A stretch of 64,000 nucleotides of DNA from Xanthomonas sp. (GTDB lineage: Bacteria; Pseudomonadota; Gammaproteobacteria; Xanthomonadales; Xanthomonadaceae), in the NCBI RefSeq assembly GCF_017163755.1, contig NZ_JAFIWC010000015.1:62001-126000 (forward strand), in the 5' to 3' direction. A program made the position numbers and the translations under genes. The notes under the pieces were generated by a model. It saw only the letters and a list, made by a program, of their open reading frames with translations, was not told where the DNA came from and searched no databases. Below are positions 45,398 through 54,288 of this stretch, piece by piece. The stretch's first letter is position 1, and every line of letters begins with the position of its first letter.

Positions 45398-46273
45398 ATG
45401 AACTCCGCCGCCACCGTCCCCCGCCCTTCCACTGCCGTCCCCGCCACCGCGCCGGCGCGCCCGCGTCGCATCGTCCACCAGAGCCAGGGCCGCCGGCATG
45501 GGCCGATCACCCGCCTGGTCAGCCCGCACGACCTGGGCGAGCGGATCAAGCCGTTCGTGTTCCTGGACCACGGCACGCTGCCGCCCACCGGCGGCACCTT
45601 CTTCGGCATCCATCCGCATTCGGGCATCGCCACGCTGACCCTGGCGCTGGTCGGCCGGCTGGACTACGAGGACACCACCGGCCAGTCCGGCACGGTGGCG
45701 GCGGGCGGCCTGGAATGGATGCAGGCCGCGGCGGGCGCGTGGCACGACGGGCGCGTGCCCGGCCCCGAGCCGCTGTCGTTCTTCCAGCTGTGGCTGGCGC
45801 TGCCGGCCGAACGGGAGAACGCCGCGCCGCTCGGCCAGCACGTCGCGCCGCAGGACGTGCCGCGCGTGGGCCCGGTGTCGGTGCTGCTGGGCGACTACGC
45901 CGGCGCCGCCAGCCCGATCCAGGCGCCGGACGGCGTGCGCTACTTCCATGTGCAGCTCGCCGACGGCCAGGCGTGGCGCTACCAGCCCGCCGCCGGCCAC
46001 GAGGTGGCCTGGATCGCGGTGCACCAGGGCGTGGCGAAGGCGCCGACGCCGGTCCGTGCCGGCGAGATCGCGGTGTTCGACGCCTCCGACGCCGCCCTGC
46101 ACTTCGTCGCCCAGGGCGCGACGTCCTTCGTGATCGGCATCGCCGCGCCGCATCCGCACCCGCTGGTCACCGGCTACTACTCGGTGCACACCAGCGCCGA
46201 GGCCCTGCAGCGCGGCGAAGCGGAAATCGCGCGCATCGGCGAGCGGTTGCGCGCCGCCGGCCGCATCGCCTGA
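45398..46273 (+). CDS. pirin family protein
   Basis: This 291-residue bicupin protein carries the pirin N-domain pattern: FVFLDHGTLPPTG, FFGIHPHSGIATLTLAL and GGLEWMQAAAGAWHD, in which the His residues are metal ligands. The C-terminal pirin domain includes WIAVHQGVAKA and SFVIGIAAPHPHP. Some pirins are quercetinases or redox-sensing cofactors; the role here is not known. It heads a + strand set with DoxX and a NAD(P)-binding protein, all with short gaps, which is a recurrent arrangement in proteobacteria. Confidence 0.9.
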   Translation: MNSAATVPRPSTAVPATAPARPRRIVHQSQGRRHGPITRLVSPHDLGERIKPFVFLDHGTLPPTGGTFFGIHPHSGIATLTLALVGRLDYEDTTGQSGTVAAGGLEWMQAAAGAWHDGRVPGPEPLSFFQLWLALPAERENAAPLGQHVAPQDVPRVGPVSVLLGDYAGAASPIQAPDGVRYFHVQLADGQAWRYQPAAGHEVAWIAVHQGVAKAPTPVRAGEIAVFDASDAALHFVAQGATSFVIGIAAPHPHPLVTGYYSVHTSAEALQRGEAEIARIGERLRAAGRIA

Positions 46274-46365
46274 GCGTCTCCCACCGCGCCACCGTTCGCC
46301 ACAGCCGTCCCATCCGTTCCACCTCTTCCACCCGATCGCTTGCCACCACCCAAAGGAGTTCCGTC

Positions 46366-46791
46366 ATGTCCAGCAACCTGTCCACCCCCTCCATCGCCAC
46401 CCCCACCGACACCGCGCGCAACAGCGCCGAACTGGGCGGGCGCGTCCTGCTCGCCGCCCTGTTCCTGCTCTCCGGGGTGGGCAAGATCGGCGCCTACGCC
46501 GCCACCGCCGGCTACATGGCCTCGATGGGTGTGCCCGGCGTCGCGCTGCCGCTGGTGATCGCGCTGGAAGTGCTCGGCGCGGCGGCGATCATGCTCGGCT
46601 GGCGCACCCGCATCGTCGCGTTCCTGCTCGCCGGCTTCACCCTGGTCACCGGCATCGTGTTCCATGCCGATTTCGGCGACCAGATGCAGACGGTGATGTT
46701 CCTGAAGAACGTCTCGATCAGCGGCGCGTTCCTGCTGCTGGTCGCGCACGGCGCCGGCCGCTACAGCCTGGACGCGCGCCGCGCGCGCTGA
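46366..46791 (+). CDS. DoxX family membrane protein
   Basis: This 141-residue protein has four hydrophobic helices. The first helix, LGGRVLLAALFLLSGVGKIG, is the DoxX signature, followed by YMASMGVPGVALPLVIALEV and FHADFGDQMQTVMFLKN. AAGGAGTTCC gives a good ribosome site. DoxX proteins sit in the inner membrane and are linked with redox stress. It lies 92 nt after the pirin gene, so co-expression is likely. Confidence 0.9.
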   Translation: MSSNLSTPSIATPTDTARNSAELGGRVLLAALFLLSGVGKIGAYAATAGYMASMGVPGVALPLVIALEVLGAAAIMLGWRTRIVAFLLAGFTLVTGIVFHADFGDQMQTVMFLKNVSISGAFLLLVAHGAGRYSLDARRAR

Positions 46792-46860
46792 TCCATCACC
46801 CTTCCCCATCGTGTTTGCGCGGCGGCCGGCCCGGCCGCCGCTCCATTCGAGGTCATCGTC

Positions 46861-47457
46861 ATGAGCTACGCCATCATCGGTTCCGGCGCCATCGGCAGCG
46901 CCATCGCGTCGCATTTCGCACGCATCGGCCAGGACGTGCGGGTCGCCAACTCGCGCGGCGCCGCCGCGGTCGGCGAACTGGCCGCGCGGCTGGGGCCGCA
47001 TGTCCAGCCCAGCGACACCGCGCAGGCCTTGCAGGCCGACGTGGTGATCCTGGCGGTCCCGTTCGGCCAGGCCGCGCAGTTGGCGGCCGGCGTCGGCGAC
47101 TGGCAGGGACGCATCGTGGTCGATGCGACCAACGCGGTCGACTTTCCCGCGTTCACCCCGTCCGACCTGGGCGGGCGCGCATCCACCCAGGTGCTCGCCG
47201 AGGCGTTGCCCGGCGCGCGCGTGGTCAAGGCCTTCAACACCCTGCCGGCCGCGGTGCTGGCGCAGTCGCCCGACAGCGACGGCGGCCGCCGCGTGCTGTT
47301 CGTCTCCGGCGACGATGCGCAGGCCAACCGGAGCGTCGCCGCACTGGCGCAGGCGCTGGGCTTCGACGCCATCGTGCTCGGCGCGATCGGCGCCGGCGGC
47401 CTGCTGCAACAGTTCGGCGGCCCGCTGGTGGCGCAGAACCTGAGCCGCCATGGCTGA
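46861..47457 (+). CDS. NADP-dependent oxidoreductase, coenzyme F420 reductase-like
   Basis: This 198-residue Rossmann protein starts YAIIGSGAIGSAIASHFARI, the dinucleotide motif GxGxxG. It continues with the NADP phosphate-binding region VANSRG and ILAVPF, and VVDATNAVDFP. ARVVKAFNTLPAAVL is typical of the F420-dependent NADP reductase superfamily. No other F420 gene is in the window, so another cofactor or NADPH alone is likely. It is third in the pirin-DoxX run. Confidence 0.87.
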   Translation: MSYAIIGSGAIGSAIASHFARIGQDVRVANSRGAAAVGELAARLGPHVQPSDTAQALQADVVILAVPFGQAAQLAAGVGDWQGRIVVDATNAVDFPAFTPSDLGGRASTQVLAEALPGARVVKAFNTLPAAVLAQSPDSDGGRRVLFVSGDDAQANRSVAALAQALGFDAIVLGAIGAGGLLQQFGGPLVAQNLSRHG

Positions 47458-47630
47458 CGCGTGCGGCGCAGCGCGGGCGCCCATGCTGCATCCGCATCGA
47501 AACGCGTCCGGCGCGGCGCGAAACCTGCGCCGGCGCCCAGGCTTGCACACGCCACGCGCACATCCTCTTGGCCGTGCTTTTACTTCGCCGGGCGCATCGT
47601 GGCCGTGATTTCCCCTACGAGGCACCGACG

Positions 47631-48497
47631 ATGGCCGTACCGAACTATCCGTATCCTCCGTTCAAGCCGCAGCAGCAGTCGTTCCCCGGGCTGACCGACA
47701 AGATGGACCCGAAACCGGACCATGGCGAAGACAGCTATGTGGGCCATGGCCTGCTGCAAGGCAAGAAGACCCTGGTCACCGGCGGCGACAGCGGCATCGG
47801 CGCCGCGGTGGCGATCGCCTACGCGCGCGAAGGCGCGGACGTGGCCATCGCCTACCTGCCGACCGAGCAGCACGACGCCGAGCGCATCGCCAAGCTGATC
47901 GAGACCGCCGGCGCGCGCGCGCTGCTGTGCCCGTGCGACATCAGCGACCGCGCGCAGGCGCAGGCGCTGGTGGACAAGGTGGTCGCCGAGTTCGGCGGCG
48001 TGGACGTGCTGGTCAACAACGCGGCCTACCAGCGCTACTTCCACAGCTTCGACGAGATCACCCTGGACGAATGGGAGAAGACCTTCGCCACCAACGTGCA
48101 CGCGCCGTTCAACCTGGTGCGGCTGCTGGTGCCGCACATGCCCGAGGGCGGCTCGATCATCAACACCGCCTCGGTCAATTCGAAGAAGCCCACGCCCAAC
48201 ATCCTGCCGTACTCCACCACCAAGGGCGCGGTCGCCAACATGACCATCGGCTTGGCCGGCCTGCTCGCCGAACGCAAGATCCGCGTCAACGCGGTGCTGC
48301 CCGGCCCGATCTGGACCCCGTTCATTCCCGCCGGCATGGACGAGGAAGCGGTCAAGGATTTCGGTTCGCAGACGCCGTTCGGCCGCCCCGGGCAGCCGGT
48401 GGAATTGGCCTCGGCCTACGTGATGCTGGCCGCCGATACGTCCAGCTATACCTCCGGCGCGCTGCTGACCATCTCCGGCGGCGCGGTGACGCTGTAG
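47631..48497 (+). CDS. SDR oxidoreductase, YghA/YdaD general stress type
   Basis: This 288-residue SDR has the extended N-terminus of this subgroup (YPYPPFKPQQQSFPGLTDKM, DSYVGHGLLQGK), then LVTGGDSGIGAAVA, NNAAYQ, the active Ser in NTASVN and the YSTTK Tyr-Lys pair. TSSYTSGALLTISGG closes the domain as usual. Homologues are often stress-induced and their substrates are unknown. A clear hairpin terminator follows at 48512. Confidence 0.9.
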   Translation: MAVPNYPYPPFKPQQQSFPGLTDKMDPKPDHGEDSYVGHGLLQGKKTLVTGGDSGIGAAVAIAYAREGADVAIAYLPTEQHDAERIAKLIETAGARALLCPCDISDRAQAQALVDKVVAEFGGVDVLVNNAAYQRYFHSFDEITLDEWEKTFATNVHAPFNLVRLLVPHMPEGGSIINTASVNSKKPTPNILPYSTTKGAVANMTIGLAGLLAERKIRVNAVLPGPIWTPFIPAGMDEEAVKDFGSQTPFGRPGQPVELASAYVMLAADTSSYTSGALLTISGGAVTL

Positions 48498-48511
48498 CCT
48501 GCGCGCCTCTG

Positions 48512-48545
48512 GCGGACACGGGCGTGGAAAGCCGCCCGCGTCCGC
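48512..48545 (+). terminator. hairpin after SDR gene
   Basis: GCGGAC-A-CGGGCG (48512-48524) pairs with CGCCCG-C-GTCCGC (48533-48545) around an eight-base loop. It lies 15 bp after the stop codon. The following bases are not U-rich. Confidence 0.6.
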
Positions 48546-48906
48546 TGCCGCTGCAACCGATTTCTTTCATCGCGGTGCGCACCTTCTATGCGGCGTCGAT
48601 CTTCATGTCGTGTTGCGCTGTGCCCTGCGTACAGCGCGGCTTCCGGTGCGCTGGGCACAAGCCGCCCATACATGCTGAACCATTTACCCGACAACACGGC
48701 CTGTCCGGGCACCGAGCGCCCGACCTGACAGCAGGCTTGGCAAAGATGCGTCTGCGCGTTGCAAACGCTTGCGACCGGGCGCGCGCTCGTCCACGCGTGC
48801 GATTCGGTCCGCCGCAGGCGCCGTAGACGGTGGCCTCACCCGCACCCTGCCCACGGCCGGGGAAGGTATACAGTGGCGGCATATCTCTCAGGTACGCGCA
48901 AAGGCA
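48546..48906. other. upstream region of the kaiC-like operon, no gene seen
   Basis: These 361 bases hold no recognisable gene. GGTATACAG near 48865 includes a -10-like TATACA about 40 bp before the first start codon, without a clear -35. No sigma-54 or Fur-type site was found. Confidence 0.45.
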
Positions 48907-49344
48907 ATGGATAACCCAGCGCTATCTGCCGCTGTCGCCATGCTCGAAACACAAGCGATCGACGGCGCCGAAGCGCCGAGGATCGCCGCCTCCGTGGTCT
49001 CCATCTGGCAACAGATCGAACAGGCGCTGACGCCGATCCTCGGCGCGCGCGGCGTGGCCGCGCTGTTCAAGCGCGCCCTGTTCCTGACCAAGGACCGGTA
49101 TCCGTGGCTCGAGGAGGCCTTCGCCGCGATCGAGGCCTCCGGCGGGCGCAGCGCGGCGGACCTCTTCGGCCTCGTGCTGGGCCGGCAAAGCGCCGCCAGC
49201 GCCGCGGCGGGCGGCGCCGCGTTCCTCTCCACCTTCCACGCAGTGCTGGTCAGCATGATCGGCCCGACCCTCACCGAACGGCTGTTGCTGTCGGTGTGGA
49301 CCACCTTTTCCAGCGGGCCTCCCGCGCAGGACATCTCCCCATGA
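48907..49344 (+). CDS. small protein of unknown function, first gene of the kaiC-like operon
   Basis: This 145-residue protein overlaps the KaiC-like gene by ATGA, so the two are made together. It is largely helical by composition: SVVSIWQQIEQALTPILGAR, GVAALFKRALFLTKDRYPWL and a C-terminal hydrophobic stretch FLSTFHAVLVSMIGPTLTER. It is not KaiB, which is a shorter thioredoxin-fold protein. No family is recognised. It may be the sensory or adaptor partner of the ATPase. The start ATG at 48907 is chosen over an upstream extension rich in Arg. Confidence 0.7.
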   Translation: MDNPALSAAVAMLETQAIDGAEAPRIAASVVSIWQQIEQALTPILGARGVAALFKRALFLTKDRYPWLEEAFAAIEASGGRSAADLFGLVLGRQSAASAAAGGAAFLSTFHAVLVSMIGPTLTERLLLSVWTTFSSGPPAQDISP

Positions 49345-50819
49345 GCAGCAAAGTCGCCATCCAATGCCTGCGGACCGGCGTCCCCGGACTCGACGAGGTG
49401 CTGGGGGGTGGATTGCCCGAATTCTCGTTCAACCTGATCGCCGGCCCGCCCGGCTGCGGCAAGACCACGCTCGCGCACCAGATGATGTTCGCGCTGGCCA
49501 CGCCCGAGCGTCCGGCGCTGTACTTCACCGTGCTGGGCGAGCCGCCGTTGAAGATGCTGCGCTACCAGCAGCAGTTCGACTTCTTCGACACCGCGTCGAT
49601 CAACGCCACGATCCACTTCGTCAACCTCTCCGAGGAGACCCTGGCCGGCGATCTGGACCAGGTGCTGCGGCGCATGGTCGCCGAGGTGGAAGCGCACCGG
49701 CCGGCGCTGGTGTTCGTCGATTCGTTCCGCTCGGTGGCGCTGGCCAGCACCGCCGACGGCAACATCCACAACCACCTGCAGCGCTTCGTGCAGCAGTTGG
49801 GCATGCTGATGACCAGCTGGCAGGCGACCACCTTCCTGATCGGCGAATACTTCGCCGAGACCGACGCCAATCCGGTGTTCACCGTCGCCGATGGATTGAT
49901 CTGGCTGCGCCAGAGCGTGGAGCGCAACTCCATGGTGCGCAAGATGGAGATCATGAAGATGCGCGGCGGGCCGTCGCTGCCGGGCCTGCACACCTTCCGC
50001 ATCGACCGCAGCGGGATCCGCGTGTTCGCGCCGATCCAGCCGGCAGCGGCCGGCCTGGAAGAACCGCCGGCGGCCACCCAGGTGCCGCGCCTGCCGATGG
50101 GCATCCCCGGGCTCGATGCGATGCTCGGCGGCGGCCTGCCGCAGGGCTACTCGCTGCTGGTCGCCGGCCCGTCCGGTTCGGGCAAGAGCCTGCTCGCCGC
50201 GGAGTTCCTCGCCGAGGGCGCGCGCAACGGCGAGACCGGGGTGCTGGCGCGGTTCGAGCAGCGCGGCCAGCGATCGCGCATGCCGGCGCTGGCGGCGCTG
50301 ATCGCCAGCGGCCAGGTCGGTGTCGTGGACAGCCGCGCTCCGGACCTGTCGATCGACGAGATCCTGCTGTTGCTGCTGCGCGAGATCGCCCGCCTCGGCG
50401 CCAGGCGGGTGGTGATCGATTCGCTGTCCGCGTTCGAACTGGCGCTGGCGCCGACCTTCCGCGAAGACTTCCGCGAATCGCTTTCGCGCATGGTGGTGGC
50501 GCTGGCGGCGACCGGCGCCACCGTGTTGATGACCTCCGAGCTGGAAGACCGCTACACCGACCTGCGCTTCAGCCCCTACGGCACCGCGTTCATGACCGAC
50601 GCGATCATCGTGCAGCGCTACATCGAGGTCGACAGCCGCCTGCGGCGGGTGCTGGCCGTGGTCAAGGTCCGCGCCAGCGCGCATTCGGACCAGTTGCGCG
50701 AGTTCAGCATCGACGATGCCGGCATCCATATCGGCGCGCCGCTGGCGCACCACGAAGGGCTGCTCGGCGGGCGGCCCACGCGCAAGCCTGCGCAGGGAAG
50801 CGCCCCCGACGATGGATGA
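49341..50819 (+). CDS. kaiC: KaiC-like double RecA-domain ATPase
   Basis: This 492-residue protein has two KaiC domains. CI has Walker A GPPGCGKTT (residues 35-43) and Walker B ALVFVDSF. CII has Walker A GPSGSGKS (276-283) and Walker B RVVIDSL. Each begins with the KaiC pattern GVPGLDEVLGGGLP or GIPGLDAMLGGGLP. The catalytic Glu pairs read Gly66-Glu67 and Glu306-Gln307. At the place of the KaiC phosphorylation sites Ser431/Thr432 by-eye alignment gives Ala416-Phe417 (GTAFMTD). It is thus a non-circadian KaiC-like signalling ATPase, coupled to a GGDEF/histidine-kinase protein 6 nt downstream. Confidence 0.9.
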   Translation: MSSKVAIQCLRTGVPGLDEVLGGGLPEFSFNLIAGPPGCGKTTLAHQMMFALATPERPALYFTVLGEPPLKMLRYQQQFDFFDTASINATIHFVNLSEETLAGDLDQVLRRMVAEVEAHRPALVFVDSFRSVALASTADGNIHNHLQRFVQQLGMLMTSWQATTFLIGEYFAETDANPVFTVADGLIWLRQSVERNSMVRKMEIMKMRGGPSLPGLHTFRIDRSGIRVFAPIQPAAAGLEEPPAATQVPRLPMGIPGLDAMLGGGLPQGYSLLVAGPSGSGKSLLAAEFLAEGARNGETGVLARFEQRGQRSRMPALAALIASGQVGVVDSRAPDLSIDEILLLLLREIARLGARRVVIDSLSAFELALAPTFREDFRESLSRMVVALAATGATVLMTSELEDRYTDLRFSPYGTAFMTDAIIVQRYIEVDSRLRRVLAVVKVRASAHSDQLREFSIDDAGIHIGAPLAHHEGLLGGRPTRKPAQGSAPDDG

Positions 50820-50825
50820 GCGCGC

Positions 50826-52445
50826 ATGACCACGCAACCGCTCCCGGAACAGTCCGCGGCCGACACCGCCAAGCTGGAGCTGTTCGAGTTCCGGCGCCAG
50901 GCGCTGATCGCCCGGCTGGAGCTGGACGGCCTGCAGCAGGACGTGGCGAACCTGCGGACCCGCTTTCCGCCCGGCCCGATCAGCGAACTGCAGGCGGCCA
51001 ACGAGCAGTTGCTGCTGTCCACGTTGCGCACCCAGGCGCGGCTGGACGATTACGAACACGCGCTGGCCGAAGCGGCGCGCAACGCCACGCGCGATCCGCT
51101 GACCCAGCTGCCGAACCGCTCGCTGTTGTTCGAGCATCTGGACCGCGCCATCGCCGGCGCCGCATCTCAGCGCAGCCGCATCGCGGTGCTGTTCGTGGAC
51201 TTGAACGAATTCAAGCAGATCAACGACCTGCTCGGCCACGCCACCGGCGATGAATTCCTGCGCCTGGCGGCGGAACGGATCACCGCGGCCGCCGGCACGA
51301 ACGCCTTCGTCGCCCGCTACGGCGGCGACGAGTTCGTGGTGGTGCTGGACGAATCCAGCGACGACGGCGCCGCCTGCATGGTCGGCCGGCTGGTGGCAGG
51401 CCTGGAAGCGCCTTGCGTGGCCGGCGGGCATGCGCTGCAGCTGGGCGCGAGCATCGGCATCAGCCTGTATCCGGACGATGCCGATACCGGCATGGCGCTA
51501 CTGCAGCGCGCCGACGATGCGATGTACTGCGTCAAGCGCCAGACGTCGGCCAGCTTCAGGTTCTATGGCCAGTGCAGCGCCGAGGAACTGCACGCCCGTC
51601 GCCCGGCGCGGGCCTCGCCCGCCGCCGCGCCGGCCACGCCCGCCGACGATCCCCACGACGCCCTGCGCCAGGCCAACAGCCAGCTGGTGCTGGCCGCGCT
51701 GAACGCGCAGGAGCTGCAGGCCGCGGCCGAGCAGGCGTTCCAGCGCCAGAACGAGATGCTCGCCTTCGTCGCCCACGAACTGCGCAACCCGCTCACCCCG
51801 ATCCGCATCGCCGGCGCCATGCTGGACACCCTGCCCGGCACCGAACTGCTGCGGATGCAGCAGATCATCGAGCACGAAGTGGTGCACATGAACCGCCTGA
51901 TCGGCGACCTGCTCGACGTGTCGCGGGTGCGCACCGGCAAGCTGCGCGTCCTGAAGGAGCGCGTGGACCTGCACGACATCGTCGAGGCGGCGGCCACCGC
52001 CTGCCGCCCGGCGATGGACGCGCGCCGGCAGCGTTTCGAACTGCAGCTGCAGGCGCGGCCGATGATGATCCACGGCGACGCGATACGCCTTTCGCAGGTG
52101 CTGAGGAACCTGCTGGACAACGCGTCCAAGTACACCCCCGAAGGCGGCTGGATCGGCCTGGCGCTGCGCGCCGACGGCGATGGCGACGGCGCGAGCATCG
52201 TCGTGTCCGACAGCGGCATCGGCATTTCCGCCGACGCGCTGCAACGCATCTTCGAGCCGTTCGTGCAGGACCCGCATGCGGTCGGCTTCAACGGCGCCGG
52301 GCTCGGCATCGGGCTCACCGTGGTGCGCGAGATCCTCGCCGCGCACGGCGGCAGCGTCGCCGCGTACAGCGCCGGCATCGGCCTGGGTTGCGAGTTCTCG
52401 ATCTCGCTGCCGCTGTACCAGCGCCCCGGCACCGGCGCGGGCTAG
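50826..52445 (+). CDS. GGDEF domain fused to histidine kinase
   Basis: This 539-residue cytoplasmic protein has a coiled N-terminus (about 1-90), a GGDEF diguanylate cyclase domain with intact motif GGDEF at 166-170 (and DPLTQLPNR), then a linker and a histidine kinase. The H-box is FVAHELRNPLTP with His317; the ATP-binding motifs are N-box NLLDNASKYTP (Asn432), DSGIGI and GAGLGIGL. The usual RxxD product-inhibition site before GGDEF is not seen. There is no membrane segment, so input probably comes from the KaiC-like ATPase encoded 6 nt upstream. Its response regulator is not in the window. Confidence 0.9.
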   Translation: MTTQPLPEQSAADTAKLELFEFRRQALIARLELDGLQQDVANLRTRFPPGPISELQAANEQLLLSTLRTQARLDDYEHALAEAARNATRDPLTQLPNRSLLFEHLDRAIAGAASQRSRIAVLFVDLNEFKQINDLLGHATGDEFLRLAAERITAAAGTNAFVARYGGDEFVVVLDESSDDGAACMVGRLVAGLEAPCVAGGHALQLGASIGISLYPDDADTGMALLQRADDAMYCVKRQTSASFRFYGQCSAEELHARRPARASPAAAPATPADDPHDALRQANSQLVLAALNAQELQAAAEQAFQRQNEMLAFVAHELRNPLTPIRIAGAMLDTLPGTELLRMQQIIEHEVVHMNRLIGDLLDVSRVRTGKLRVLKERVDLHDIVEAAATACRPAMDARRQRFELQLQARPMMIHGDAIRLSQVLRNLLDNASKYTPEGGWIGLALRADGDGDGASIVVSDSGIGISADALQRIFEPFVQDPHAVGFNGAGLGIGLTVVREILAAHGGSVAAYSAGIGLGCEFSISLPLYQRPGTGAG

Positions 52446-52476
52446 CGCCGGCCGCCAGCCGCGCCCCGGCGCACGC

Positions 52477-53340
52477 TCATCGATCCGGCAACAGCGCCGG
52501 CACCTCGGCGGCGATCTCCCGCGCCAGCGGCCCCAGCGGCCCCTGCCGCCGCGCCAGCGCGGCGCCGGCCTGGGCATGCAGGTACACCCCCCACACCGCC
52601 GCCTGCGCGGCGTCGGCGCCGCGCGCGACCAGGCCGGCGACGATCCCGGACAGCACGTCGCCCGAACCGGAGGTGCCCAGGCTCACGCTGCCGCCGTCGT
52701 GCACCCACATCCGGCCGTCGGGCGCGGCGATCACGGTCGTGGCCGACTTCAGCACCAGCACCGCGCCGCTGCGCTGCGCGAACGCCGCGGCCGCCGCCTG
52801 CGGGTCGGCGCCGATCGTTTCCACGTCCGCTCCGCTCAGCGCCGCCATCTCGCCATGGTGCGGCGTGAGCACCACCCGCGACGGGTCGGGAAGCCCGCGC
52901 ACGTCGAGCAACGCGCCGGCATCCAGCACCACGCCGCAGCCGGTGGCCCGCAGCAGCCTGGACACGGCGCCGCGCAACGCCGGGCGGCGGCGCATGCCCG
53001 GGCCGAACACCACCGCATCGGCGCGCGCGGCATCCTTCAGCAGATCGGCGCGTAGGCCGCGCAGTTCGCCGTCGGCCCCGGTGGCCACGCCGACCACCCG
53101 CGCCTCCGGGCACGCCACCGCCATCGCCACCGCGGCCTCCTGCGCGGTGGCGATCTGCAGCTTGCCGGCGCCGGCGCGCAGCGCCGCGACCGCAGCGAGC
53201 ATCGCCGCGCCGGGGATCTCGCGGCTGCCGCCGATCACCAGCACGCGGCCGCGGTGCTCCTTGCTGGTGGCGCCGGCCGCGTCCGGCAACGGCCAGTGCC
53301 GCAACAGCGCCGCGGTCACCGGCCTGGCCCTGGCGCTCAT
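52477..53340 (-). CDS. nnrD: ADP-dependent NAD(P)H-hydrate dehydratase
   Basis: This 287-residue ribokinase-fold enzyme repairs hydrated NADH and NADPH. Motifs are HRGRVLVIGGSREIPGAAML, GPGM, VLTPHHGEMAAL, LKSATTVIAAPDG and GTSGSGDVLSG with the catalytic Asp. Here the dehydratase is separate, without the NnrE epimerase domain of the E. coli bifunctional form. It overlaps the upstream phosphatase gene by ATGA and reads on the minus strand. Confidence 0.92.
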   Translation of the reverse strand: MSARARPVTAALLRHWPLPDAAGATSKEHRGRVLVIGGSREIPGAAMLAAVAALRAGAGKLQIATAQEAAVAMAVACPEARVVGVATGADGELRGLRADLLKDAARADAVVFGPGMRRRPALRGAVSRLLRATGCGVVLDAGALLDVRGLPDPSRVVLTPHHGEMAALSGADVETIGADPQAAAAAFAQRSGAVLVLKSATTVIAAPDGRMWVHDGGSVSLGTSGSGDVLSGIVAGLVARGADAAQAAVWGVYLHAQAGAALARRQGPLGPLAREIAAEVPALLPDR

Positions 53341-54092
53341 CGCGGCCCGCCGGGCCGGTCGGCCGCCGAGGTCACCGGCACCTCGAACGGCACGCTATTG
53401 GCGTGGACCAGGCCGAAGCACTGCGCGTCGCCGTGCGCGCCGAAGCCGTACTCGGTGACGCTGCAATTGGGCACGTCGCCCTGCCGGTCGATGTCCAGGA
53501 TCGCCTTCTCGTCCAGCCCCTCCAGCAGGTAGCGGAAACAGTTGACGATGACCTGGTGGGCGACGATCACCACGCGCTCGCCGACATGGTCGCGGCGCAG
53601 CACCTCCACCACGCTGCGCAGGCGCAGGATCACGTCGCACCAGCTCTCTCCGCCGGGCGGGCGGAAATAGAACTTGCCCACCGAGGCGCGCTGCTCGGCC
53701 AGCTCCGGGAACTTGCTGAGGATGCCGTGCCGGGTGTAGCGGTCGAGGATGCCGAACTCCTTCTCGCGCAGGCGCTCGTCCATCTCGATCGCCTCCCGCT
53801 CCAGGCCGAGCGCGGCACCGACCGCCGCGCAGGTCTGGTAGGCGCGCACGAACGGCGAGCTCAGCAAGGCGGTCGGGCGCGCCTGCGCGGGCAGCGCGGC
53901 GAACCACTCCCCGAGCTTGCGCGATTGCTCCAGGCCCAACTCGGACAGCGGCGTATCCGCATCGCGCGTGGAGATGTCGATCAGCTCCAGCCCCGACGCC
54001 TCGGCGGCGTCGCGGGCGACGTTGCCCGCGCTCTGGCCGTGGCGCACCAGCCACAGCCGTTGCGGCCAGTCGGAATGATGGAATCGTGGCAC
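53337..54092 (-). CDS. histidine phosphatase superfamily protein
   Basis: This 251-residue protein has the phosphoglycerate-mutase-like motif WLVRHGQSAGN (catalytic His), the acidic region MDERLREKEFGILD, and the second His in VIVAHQVIVNCF. GGESWCDVILRLRSVVEVL is also typical. The GTG at 54092 is preferred as start because GGGAG lies 8 bases before it; an ATG at 54191 would add 33 unconserved residues. The product overlaps nnrD by four bases. The substrate is unknown. Confidence 0.85.
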   Translation of the reverse strand: MPRFHHSDWPQRLWLVRHGQSAGNVARDAAEASGLELIDISTRDADTPLSELGLEQSRKLGEWFAALPAQARPTALLSSPFVRAYQTCAAVGAALGLEREAIEMDERLREKEFGILDRYTRHGILSKFPELAEQRASVGKFYFRPPGGESWCDVILRLRSVVEVLRRDHVGERVVIVAHQVIVNCFRYLLEGLDEKAILDIDRQGDVPNCSVTEYGFGAHGDAQCFGLVHANSVPFEVPVTSAADRPGGPR

Positions 54093-54288
54093 CTGCGTTC
54101 TCCCGTTGTGGTGGGCCGAGACTCCGATGCCGCGCGTGAAGGGCCGGTCGCCGGCCGTGGCGGTCTGCGCCGTCGCGTGCGCTGCGGCCAATGTGACCGC
54201 TTAAGCCGCGGCACTCGCGCGCCGTTCACCGGATGCTGAAACCGCGCTAACGCGCCGGCCCCTAGGCTGGCGCTCCAGAACCGAACCA

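Noticed and set aside
54093-54191. Upstream ATG start for the histidine phosphatase
   Set aside because: The added 33 residues are unlike the family and the GTG at 54092 has a better-placed ribosome site.
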